Origin: Clostridia bacterium
Lineage (GTDB): Bacteria; Bacillota; Clostridia; Christensenellales; UBA1242
DNA: 64,000 nucleotides
Assembly (NCBI GenBank): GCA_016297915.1
Contig: JAEDFU010000002.1
Span: 35,965 to 99,964 of the forward strand
Direction: 5' to 3'
In this document: one piece after another, positions 44,901 to 52,427 of the stretch
Position numbering within the stretch: position 1 is the stretch's first letter
Layout of the letters: every line of letters begins with the position of its first letter
Program-made: the position numbers and the translations under genes
The notes under the pieces: generated by a model
What the model was told of the DNA's origin: nothing
What the model saw: the letters and a program-made list of their open reading frames with translations, nothing else
The model's database searches: none

Positions 44901-44927
44901 CAAAATTTTTTGCAGGCAAAAATTTTG
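44901..44927. repeat. Inverted repeat upstream of the virD4-like promoter
   Basis: CAAAATTTTT - TGCAGGC - AAAAATTTTG: perfect 10-base arms with a 7-base loop, 22 bases beyond the -35 box. It could be an operator, or an oriT-like hairpin. Confidence 0.5.
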
Positions 44928-44939
44928 GCACAGATGTTT

Positions 44940-45062
44940 TTTCAAAAACAAAGTGTCTATATTTGGATGCCCAGATTTCAAAAACAAAGCTTTTTTGTGT
45001 TTAAGGGACATTTCAAAAACAATTGAGTGTAAGTTTGGATGAATGCATTTCAAAAACAAAGC
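44940..45062. repeat. Four direct repeats of TTTCAAAAACAAAG, ~36-bp period
   Basis: Copies start at 44940, 44976, 45011 (shorter, ends CAATTG) and 45048. Copies 2 and 4 share a longer upstream part, TTTGGATG-N5-A, so the full unit is about 30 bases. Sequences between copies differ. Confidence 0.8.
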
Positions 45063-45092
45063 CATGTTATGTTTGCGGTTGAGGACTCAGTC

Positions 45093-45165
45093 GACGCCTT
45101 AGTATGTAATATTCTCAATTCTGTTGACACCAAGAAAGTTTGCTGATGCCTTAACATGTAATATT
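45093..45165. repeat. Pair of 21-base direct repeats
   Basis: GAYGCCTTARYATGTAATATT at 45093-45113 and 45145-45165, 52 bases apart, with three differences between copies. Confidence 0.7.
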
Positions 45166-45307
45166 TGTAAGCATATTCGCAAGAACAAAATTCGCCTTTG
45201 TCTTGGTATGGGGTGTGCACAAACATTAGCGTGCAAAAAGTTTTTCGTAAAATTTTGGTTAAAAATAAAAAATTTTGGATAAATTTGCAAAAACCTTGTA
45301 ATTTTAG

Positions 45308-45336
45308 TTGACTAAAGATGAATTTTTTAATAAACT
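45308..45336 (+). promoter_or_regulatory. Promoter of the first pilin-like gene
   Basis: TTGACT (45308-45313), 17 bases, TAAACT (45331-45336). Confidence 0.55.
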
Positions 45337-45373
45337 TTGGGTAAGTTAAAACAAAAAATATGGAGAACAAAAA

Positions 45374-45739
45374 ATGAAAAACTTTTTATTTAATATGGCT
45401 TTGTCCATGAATAGATTGGCAACTGGAAGTACCGAGATTAAGGATGGCACCACTAAAATTTCCAGTCTTGATGGCTTGGTAACAACATTTACAACTGTAT
45501 TTAGATATGTTCTAGGTCCAATTCTATCCATTATTGGTATTGCAGGTGTTGGATACGCTGTATATCTAGGTATTCAATATGCAAAGGCAGAAGATGCTAG
45601 TAAGAGAAAGGAAGTTCAAGGCAGACTAATCGGTGCTGTTATTGGTGCTGTAATTATTATTGCCGGCGCAGTAATCTGTTTCGCTCTTGACTGGGTTGGT
45701 ATCTTCAATAGCTTTGTTGATAAGAGCCAAACAAACTAA
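45374..45739 (+). CDS. VirB2/TrbC-like small membrane protein, 121 aa
   Basis: Two hydrophobic helices (~44-68 and ~86-106) flank a short charged loop with GIQYAKAEDASKRKEVQ, a layout used by VirB2/TrbC pilins and similar proteins of Gram-positive conjugation systems. The N-terminal ~40 residues are polar and lack a clear cleavage site. It may form the pilus or channel lining (inference). It is a paralogue of the next gene. TATGGAGAA sets the start, and a terminator follows. Confidence 0.72.
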   Translation: MKNFLFNMALSMNRLATGSTEIKDGTTKISSLDGLVTTFTTVFRYVLGPILSIIGIAGVGYAVYLGIQYAKAEDASKRKEVQGRLIGAVIGAVIIIAGAVICFALDWVGIFNSFVDKSQTN

Positions 45740-45864
45740 TAAAACCAATAAATCCTTTAACAAGATTCCTTATAATTTTGTAAACATCATAGATAATGTG
45801 ACCACAAATGCAGATTTTCAACAAAGGTCTGCATTTGCACATACCCCAATTCTATGCTGTTTAG

Positions 45865-45899
45865 ATCTCGCTAAACTAAGCCGTAGCGGGATTTTTTTT
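45865..45899 (+). terminator. Terminator after the first pilin-like gene
   Basis: ATCTCGCTA...TAGCGGGAT nine-base stem with one G-T pair, then eight T. A second hairpin (AATGCAGA/TCTGCATT) lies at 45807-45836. Confidence 0.8.
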
Positions 45900-45979
45900 G
45901 TCAAAACCCCCAAAATCGTTTGGATTTGGGTGGTAATGTGTGCTAGAATATCCTTGAATTATATGTAGTGGAGAAAAAA

Positions 45980-46438
45980 ATGACAAATTTGCTTGCAAAT
46001 ATCTCAATGTTGCTCTCGCAATCTAAGAGAGTAGTTGATACTGCCCAAAAGGTTCACGAAGTGCTTGCTAATATTGTTGCACCTTGTCTTACAGTTTTGG
46101 GTTCATTGGCAATAATGTATGTAATTGTGCTTGGTGTACAATATGCTAAGTCCGAAAACGACGAAAAGCGTGCCGAGGTCAAAAAGAGAATCATTAATAC
46201 AGCAATAGGTGCAGTTGCAATAATTGTTTTGATATTGCTCTGTTGGCTTGTTGATTGGGGAAGAATTATACCTCAAATCTTTGGCTATGTGGATATTGAC
46301 GGCGTTACTGGCTCGTCTGGTGGTTCGTCAAGCAGTAGTGGCGGTGTAACTGGCGGTGGTGGTACTCGTGGAAAACCAAACACATTAGGTTATATCTCAA
46401 CCCTTGCCAAAGACCTTAAATTTTTATTTAGGGTGTGA
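45980..46438 (+). CDS. Second VirB2/TrbC-like protein with Ser/Gly-rich tail, 152 aa
   Basis: It is a paralogue of the previous gene: GVQYAKSENDEKRAEVKKRI aligns with GIQYAKAEDASKRKEVQGRL, and two helices (~36-58 and ~75-95) lie in the same places. It adds a C-terminal extension with a Ser/Gly linker (GSSGGSSSSSGG) and a basic end. This may be a minor pilin, a tip or an adaptor. The start is ATG 45980 after GGAG; an in-frame GTG at 45968 lies before that site. A TTGGAT/TAGAAT promoter-like pair (18 bases) lies upstream, and a terminator follows. Confidence 0.7.
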   Translation: MTNLLANISMLLSQSKRVVDTAQKVHEVLANIVAPCLTVLGSLAIMYVIVLGVQYAKSENDEKRAEVKKRIINTAIGAVAIIVLILLCWLVDWGRIIPQIFGYVDIDGVTGSSGGSSSSSGGVTGGGGTRGKPNTLGYISTLAKDLKFLFRV

Positions 46439-46867
46439 CCAAAATAATATACTTAAAATCATAAAAAATTAAATCAAAAAATCAATCCCAAATTGGCTAA
46501 TTATCTTGCCATTTTGGGCTTTTTTTGTGATTAAATTTATTTGTATTTTTGTGTTTTTGAAATCGGTATGGCTTTTGTCCGACGGACAATTTTTTGGACT
46601 AAAATCATTGCGTTTGTTTATGGAATTTTGATTGCAATTTTAAATAAAAAATAGCGATTAAAAAATTTACTCTATCAAGCGTTCAGCTTTATGAGATTTG
46701 CTGTCATGTATTTAGTAATATAAATAAATAAAAAATAATATTAAAATAATTTGTTTTTTTTGTCGAAATAGGATAAGATAAATATATATATTATGTAAAT
46801 TAAGTAAGTGTGTCTGCGGTCAGCTAGGGGTGTACACACTTTTGACTAATTACAAGGAGATAGAAAA
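46439..46867. other. 429-bp intergenic region before the VirB6-like gene
   Basis: It has a terminator (46487-46526), a small TTGTCC-GAC-GGACAA hairpin with T-run near 46574-46596, promoter-like TTGTCG/TATATA near 46760-46788, and an AAGTGTGT/ACACACTT inverted repeat (46806-46841) in the leader. No coding frame is seen. Confidence 0.5.
46487..46526 (+). terminator. Terminator after the second pilin-like gene
   Basis: CCCAAATTGGC...GCCATTTTGGG stem (10 of 11 pairs) followed by TTTTTTT. Confidence 0.85.
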
Positions 46868-49522
46868 ATGGGAAGATCAATGATGCTGGGTTGGCTTGGC
46901 GACATGTTGGGTGGGCTAATAGATGTAGTGTTTAAGCCATTAATGGATATCTTTAATAAATTTTTGCAATCTCTAATGACCTTGGTTGTTGGATTTTCAG
47001 TTAATTTTGTTGTTGAAATGGTCAAATGCTATCTAAATGTTGCCTTGTATCATATCACAATATTTATGTTGTCAATCGTTGACTTTATCGAAATGTGCTT
47101 TAGAGCGTTTGCAGGTTTGGACAATGACGGAGCATCAGGACTTAGACTATCAATTGATGGCAAGTCTGGGGATATATTAATACAAATGCTTACATCTAGA
47201 GCTGTTTTGGATATATTCTTTGCAACAGCTATCGTTGGTGTGTTCTTGCTAATAATCACTACAATATTTAGTATGATCAAGGTTGAATACACAACTGAGG
47301 GTGCTAATAATTCCAAGAGCGGAATAATTGCCAAATCTCTCAAGAGTCTTTGTAATATGCTCATAATCCCATTGCTAGTAATATTTGGTGTAGTTATTGG
47401 AAACCAAGTTTTGGGACTTATAGATACGGCAACTGGTGGAGGCGAAGGAAACAAAATCAGCGGAAACTTATGGGTAACTGGTGCTACAAATGCAATGTTT
47501 GCAAATAGCAAGCAGTTGATTGATGTTGATGTTGGTGAACTGGGTACTGCTGTGGTAATGGTTCAGAATAGTTATTATACCCAGGCATTCTTAGGTTTGG
47601 CTGCTCCATATGCTCTTCAAGAATCGTTTAAAAAGACGGTTACCGATATAGCGAATATCTGGGGTTCATCGACTAAATTTTCGGAAGTCGTAAATAGTGT
47701 TTCATTTATGGGTGCTTTGGACGACGGTAGTTCGCATGTTAACCCAGATAGAAGCAATATAGAATCTGGATTCAAGAGTGTTGCAAAAGGATATAGATAT
47801 TATGACATGCAAAATGTTACTACTCACTATAACATTTTGGAAGTAAACTATTTTATAATCATCCTAGCAGCGACAATAATTATCAAAAACTTGTATCAGT
47901 GCTGTTTTGGACTGATAGATAGGCTGTACAGGTGCACGGCGCTATTTATAATAATGCCAATTGTCGTCGGTATGACGCCAGTCAAAGATAGTTTGAGCAA
48001 ATGGCGAGGCGATTTCATTGGGCGGGCACTTGCCGCTTATGGCGTAGTAATTTCGATGAACTTGTTCTTTACAATAGCTGCTGTTTTGCTATCAATTGAT
48101 ATTGACTTTATGGGAACGGGTGCAGGGTCATTCTTTGGAAATCTCTTTATGAAAGGATTAATCCAAATGGTATTAGTAGTCGTTGGTTGTACATTTATCA
48201 ATAAACTAGCAGGCGATATGGGTTCATACTTTGGTGGTACTGACCTTAGAGCTACAGGTGAAAGTGTACAGGGCGACGCTAAGAAAACCGTTCAAGATGC
48301 TACAGCTGGAATCCGAAAGGCTGTTCAAATTGCCGGCACAGTAGGTGCGGCTATTGCAACTGGTGGAACTAGTCTTGCTGGTAAGATTGCAGCGCAAAAA
48401 GGGTTGGGTACAGCTCTATCAAGCAAGGCAAATATCAATACTAAACTTAATACTTTAATGGAAGGTAATAGATTAACCGATAAAAATTTGGCTGATTATG
48501 GTGCAGCAAAAGATCTTGTAACAGAACAGGATAATATTATCAAGGCTGCCAATAGTTCTAGAACTCAGGCATACAAAGATAAGGATGCTGCTGACGCAGT
48601 ATTAAATGATAAAACAGCATCTAGAGAAGAAAAAGCTGCAGCTCAAAAGCAAAAAGAAGAGGCGGAGAAAACTATTCAATCTTCGACATCAACAATTGTA
48701 AATGCAAAAGAGCAAAAAGTTGTTGCTGAAAACATGGTTGCAGACTTTAGCAAAGCACATGCTGGTGTAGATCAAGCTTATAACCTCAAAAAGCAAGCAG
48801 ATGCTGCTGATTCTGAAGTTAAGAAACATCAAACGACTTTGGATGAGCAAAAACAGCGAAGTGAAGAAAAACGAGCATTGGCAAAGAATGCTGTTGTTGG
48901 AATGGTAAAAGACGAATTTGACGCAGGCAAAGTTGCAGATCAGTATTTGCCAGGGCCACTCAAAGGTATCAAAAAATCATACGACGAACATCGTAAGTCT
49001 GAAAATTCAAAATCTCCTGAAGGTGCAAAATTGTTAGAAAACGAAACTAAGGCTAAGGCTAAAAAGGAAGAAGAAGCTTACGAAAAGAGAAATGCTAGTT
49101 GGATTGAGCCTCGTAGAGCGGCTGCAGCTCAAACTGTTTCCAAAGCAATAATTGAAAAAGTTGAAATTAATAATCGTGACTTGAATGAAACATTGGATAA
49201 ACTTGCAAAGAGATATAATAACGCAACAGATCCTGAAGACAAAAAATACATTATTAGTCAAATGCGTGCATTGAACTCAAATATTGATACTCCAGCTAGT
49301 GGCAAATTTGATATTTCTGCAAATGCAAGTTACAAAGTTAACTTTGATACTGCCGGATTCAAAAAGGCTATTGAGAATGCTGTTAAAACGAATGCAAAAC
49401 CTCAAGAAATTGAAAATATTATTCAAGAGCAATTGAAACAATGGGGACAAGCTGGTAATGATAAGTTGTTAAAAGAACTTCACAAAGCTATTGAGGAAAT
49501 TAAAAACAACTTGGGCAAATAA
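46868..49522 (+). CDS. VirB6/TrbL-like polytopic membrane protein with long helical tail
   Basis: The 884-residue protein has at least six hydrophobic helices in the first ~450 residues, including a pair near 322-370 with IIIKNLYQCCFGLIDRLYR. The rest (~455-884) is Ala/Lys/Glu/Gln-rich with heptad-like stretches (QKQKEEAEKTIQ), so it is probably a cytoplasmic coiled coil. Position and form match the inner membrane channel protein of type IV secretion systems. The tail is unusually long and is not recognised. AAGGAGA sets the start. Confidence 0.72.
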   Translation: MGRSMMLGWLGDMLGGLIDVVFKPLMDIFNKFLQSLMTLVVGFSVNFVVEMVKCYLNVALYHITIFMLSIVDFIEMCFRAFAGLDNDGASGLRLSIDGKSGDILIQMLTSRAVLDIFFATAIVGVFLLIITTIFSMIKVEYTTEGANNSKSGIIAKSLKSLCNMLIIPLLVIFGVVIGNQVLGLIDTATGGGEGNKISGNLWVTGATNAMFANSKQLIDVDVGELGTAVVMVQNSYYTQAFLGLAAPYALQESFKKTVTDIANIWGSSTKFSEVVNSVSFMGALDDGSSHVNPDRSNIESGFKSVAKGYRYYDMQNVTTHYNILEVNYFIIILAATIIIKNLYQCCFGLIDRLYRCTALFIIMPIVVGMTPVKDSLSKWRGDFIGRALAAYGVVISMNLFFTIAAVLLSIDIDFMGTGAGSFFGNLFMKGLIQMVLVVVGCTFINKLAGDMGSYFGGTDLRATGESVQGDAKKTVQDATAGIRKAVQIAGTVGAAIATGGTSLAGKIAAQKGLGTALSSKANINTKLNTLMEGNRLTDKNLADYGAAKDLVTEQDNIIKAANSSRTQAYKDKDAADAVLNDKTASREEKAAAQKQKEEAEKTIQSSTSTIVNAKEQKVVAENMVADFSKAHAGVDQAYNLKKQADAADSEVKKHQTTLDEQKQRSEEKRALAKNAVVGMVKDEFDAGKVADQYLPGPLKGIKKSYDEHRKSENSKSPEGAKLLENETKAKAKKEEEAYEKRNASWIEPRRAAAAQTVSKAIIEKVEINNRDLNETLDKLAKRYNNATDPEDKKYIISQMRALNSNIDTPASGKFDISANASYKVNFDTAGFKKAIENAVKTNAKPQEIENIIQEQLKQWGQAGNDKLLKELHKAIEEIKNNLGK

Positions 49523-49553
49523 CCCAACTGAAAAGAAAAATGGAGAATAAAAA

Positions 49554-52238
49554 ATGAGATTTATTCCAAGAAAGACCAAGGTTAAAACCACGGTATTTAG
49601 AAATTTTACAATAATGGATGTACTACTTATGTTGGTGGGTGTGGCAATCGCAGTTGTGCTTGCCACCACCAATATCTTTGACAAACTCATGTACAACATT
49701 TATTTGGGAATTTTCTTTGCTGCTTTGTGGGCACTTATGTTCTTTGAAATGGGTGACGGAATTAGGTTGTATTTTGCACTAGTTCTAAGTTTTAAGTACT
49801 TGGCCTATCACAAAAAATATAGCAAAAAAGACAAAGGCAATACTAATATCAAAAACATCATGCCTTTTGATGACCTAAATACGGATAAATTCCTTAAGTT
49901 TGGTGATTATTACGGCATGGTTGTTGAGATATTCCCAATGTCATTTGGGTTGCTTGCTGAGGATAGGCAAAATATGGTTATTAATTGCTTTTCGCAAGCA
50001 ATTCAGCGTCTAAACTTGACACAACAAATGTCAATTGTTAAGACCAAAAAACCTATGCTACTCGATGCTATGGCAAACTACGAAGATTATAGATATAACA
50101 CACTTCAGGACATGGCAGATAGAGGACTATATTCCAAGGAAGAGTTGGATAGCCGAAGCCCAGTTTTTGAGGAAAGATTGCAAGCAATCAATTTTATGAA
50201 CCATACCGAAAAGATCATTAAGGATCACTACTACATCGTTGTATACGATACAGATAGAGATGCACTTAATAATACAATCAACGGTATTGTTGCAACACTT
50301 GAGAGTTCAATTACACCAATTTATACAAATATAATAACTGGTGACCAATTGTATGTATTTATGAAGTCGACATTCTGTACTGACTTTGACGAAAGAGAAA
50401 TTGATTTGATACCTATCAAGGAAAAACCAGATTGGGTTTATCCTGACGAGATTAGTTTTGGACTAAAGACCACCAAGATTGACGGTGAGACCTTTAGAAT
50501 ATTTAGTGTAACAGATTATCCAATTGAAGTGCCTAATGCATGGGCGTATCCGATATTTGCTCTTGATGAGTCAAGAGTAGTGGTTAATATAACCCCAGTA
50601 GATAGATACAAAGCCGAAAAAGATTTGGACAAATCTCTTATGGAAATGGAAAACAAACTTTCCAAAGACCTAAGAGCATCCCAAAAGATTGAGGCACAAA
50701 ACCATGTCGAGACCTTGAAAGAGCTTTTGAAAGGCATCAAGGGTGCTAACGAACAGCTATTTAACACAACAATTCATATTGTTGCCAAGGACGCTGTCAA
50801 AAAGGAAGTTAGAGCAATCCTTAGACAAAATGGCTTTAAGTTTGCTGAGAACTTTGCAAGACAGGTTGACGGATTTATATCTAGCAACATATCTAGACTT
50901 GACAAACTAGCCAAGCAATACGGTCGTGGAATTCAGACAAGTTCGCTTGCTGCATGTTTCCCATTTATATCTACAACATTACACGACGAAAGAGGCATTT
51001 ATATTGGCTACAACCAATATCCAGTGTTTGCAAATTTCTTTGCTCGTAACAACGAGAGAGTTAATTCTAACATGATGATAATAGGAAAATCCGGATCAGG
51101 AAAATCCTATTGTACCAAGACACTGCTTACTAACTTTGCGGCAGATAATACTCGTATATTTATCCTCGACCCAGAGAATGAGTATGAGATACTTTGCCAC
51201 AACTTAGGCGGAAAGATTATCGATGTAGGTAACTCTACAAATGGTATATTCAATCCTTTTCACATCTATGCAACATTAGAGTCCGAAGAGGGTCAAGAGT
51301 CCGACGACTTTGCCGAACACTTGCAGTTTATGGAGCAGTTTTATAGACTGATTTTGCCGGGAATTAATACCGATGCGTTTGAGATGCTTAACTCTCTTAC
51401 GGCGGAACTTTATAGATCCAAGGGTATTGACTCAGGTGTAAACATTGCCGACCTTAAGGCGTCAGACTTCCCAATTTTTGACGATTTGTTGGCACTTGTT
51501 GACAGTAAACTTGAGACTGAGACCAATGAGTACCACCTCAAGAACTTGCAAACAGTTAGAATGTTTATAGAAAAATTCGGCTCAGGTGGCCGAAACTCCA
51601 ACCTTTGGAATGGTTATACATCTATCAAGACAAACGAAAATTTCTGTTGTTTCTCGTTTAGATCACTTATCTCCAACCGTAACGATATTATTGCCAACGC
51701 ACAGATGCTTTTGGTATTTAAGTACTTGGATAGTGAGATTATCAAAAACCGTGACTTCAACTTGAAATACTTTGCCGATCAAGAGCTTGAGGAAGACCAC
51801 CGAAGAATTATCGTTGCAGTTGATGAGGCGCATGTATTCATTAACAAAAAATTCCCTATAGCGCTAGACTTTATGGCACAGATGGCTAAGCGTATTCGTA
51901 AGTACAATGGTATGCAGATAATCATTACACAAAATATCAAAGACTTTGTAGGCTCGGAAGAAATCGCTCAACAAAGTACAGCGGTTATCAACGCCTGTCA
52001 ATATTCTATTATCATGTCACTTGCCCCAGCGGACATCAACGACTTGATTACACTTTATCGTAACGCCGGTGGTATCAATACTGAGGAGCAAAACTCCATA
52101 GTAACCGCTCGTCGTGGTCAGTGTTTCTTGATAACAGGACCTATGAACAGAACAACCGTTCAGATTGAGGCTTTGAATGTAACCAAGGATCTATTTAATA
52201 ATCCTAATTACCTAACAGCACTTCATTCTAATATCTAA
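49554..52238 (+). CDS. VirB3-VirB4-like fusion ATPase
   Basis: The main motor of type IV secretion. Residues 1-90 hold two membrane helices and resemble the PrgI/VirB3 component fused to VirB4, as in many Gram-positive conjugation systems. Residues ~110-430 form the VirB4 N-terminal domain. The motor has Walker A GKSGSGKS at 511-518 and Walker B IVAVDEAH with Asp757-Glu758, then IITQNIKDF. Length 894 is expected for a fusion. TGGAGAA sets the start. A terminator separates it from the giant genes. Confidence 0.92.
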   Translation: MRFIPRKTKVKTTVFRNFTIMDVLLMLVGVAIAVVLATTNIFDKLMYNIYLGIFFAALWALMFFEMGDGIRLYFALVLSFKYLAYHKKYSKKDKGNTNIKNIMPFDDLNTDKFLKFGDYYGMVVEIFPMSFGLLAEDRQNMVINCFSQAIQRLNLTQQMSIVKTKKPMLLDAMANYEDYRYNTLQDMADRGLYSKEELDSRSPVFEERLQAINFMNHTEKIIKDHYYIVVYDTDRDALNNTINGIVATLESSITPIYTNIITGDQLYVFMKSTFCTDFDEREIDLIPIKEKPDWVYPDEISFGLKTTKIDGETFRIFSVTDYPIEVPNAWAYPIFALDESRVVVNITPVDRYKAEKDLDKSLMEMENKLSKDLRASQKIEAQNHVETLKELLKGIKGANEQLFNTTIHIVAKDAVKKEVRAILRQNGFKFAENFARQVDGFISSNISRLDKLAKQYGRGIQTSSLAACFPFISTTLHDERGIYIGYNQYPVFANFFARNNERVNSNMMIIGKSGSGKSYCTKTLLTNFAADNTRIFILDPENEYEILCHNLGGKIIDVGNSTNGIFNPFHIYATLESEEGQESDDFAEHLQFMEQFYRLILPGINTDAFEMLNSLTAELYRSKGIDSGVNIADLKASDFPIFDDLLALVDSKLETETNEYHLKNLQTVRMFIEKFGSGGRNSNLWNGYTSIKTNENFCCFSFRSLISNRNDIIANAQMLLVFKYLDSEIIKNRDFNLKYFADQELEEDHRRIIVAVDEAHVFINKKFPIALDFMAQMAKRIRKYNGMQIIITQNIKDFVGSEEIAQQSTAVINACQYSIIMSLAPADINDLITLYRNAGGINTEEQNSIVTARRGQCFLITGPMNRTTVQIEALNVTKDLFNNPNYLTALHSNI

Positions 52239-52245
52239 AAAAATC

Positions 52246-52279
52246 AAAAACCAGTGGAATTTCCCATTGGTTTTTTTTG
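52246..52279 (+). terminator. Terminator after the virB4-like gene
   Basis: ACCAGTGG...CCATTGGT stem with one wobble pair, then eight T. Confidence 0.8.
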
Positions 52280-52309
52280 TTATTTTAATATATTTATATA
52301 TTAAAAAAT

Positions 52310-52338
52310 TTGTAAAAATATAGCAAGTGTGGTAAACT
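52310..52338 (+). promoter_or_regulatory. Promoter of the first giant gene
   Basis: TTGTAA (52310-52315), 17 bases, TAAACT (52333-52338), with a leader of about 80 bases. Confidence 0.5.
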
Positions 52339-52427
52339 AATCATGTATAAGTATGTAAGTAGGGTAAGAAATATATCTTGACCCAACCGATTCACACACC
52401 AAGACATACGAATTTATGAGGTGCATT

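Larger units (their letters stand above)
44787..45373. other. 587-bp divergent intergenic region of the secretion block
   Basis: Non-coding. From left to right: virD4-like promoter, a 10-base-arm inverted repeat (44901-44927), four direct repeats (44940-45062), two 21-base direct repeats (45093-45165), AT-rich DNA and the promoter of the pilin-like gene. No relaxase gene or other frame with a ribosome binding site is seen in it. Confidence 0.6.

Noticed and set aside
44940..45062. CRISPR-like array
   Set aside because: Repeats are only 14 bases (two extend to ~30), just four copies, intervening pieces share sequence, and there are no cas genes.
45050..45370. Open frame of 106 codons on the minus strand in the divergent intergenic region
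   Set aside because: No ribosome binding site, odd composition, and it crosses the direct repeats and the promoter of the opposite gene.
46806..46841. Terminator in the VirB6-like leader
   Set aside because: The AAGTGTGT/ACACACTT pair has a 20-base loop and no U-run, so it is at most a weak leader structure.
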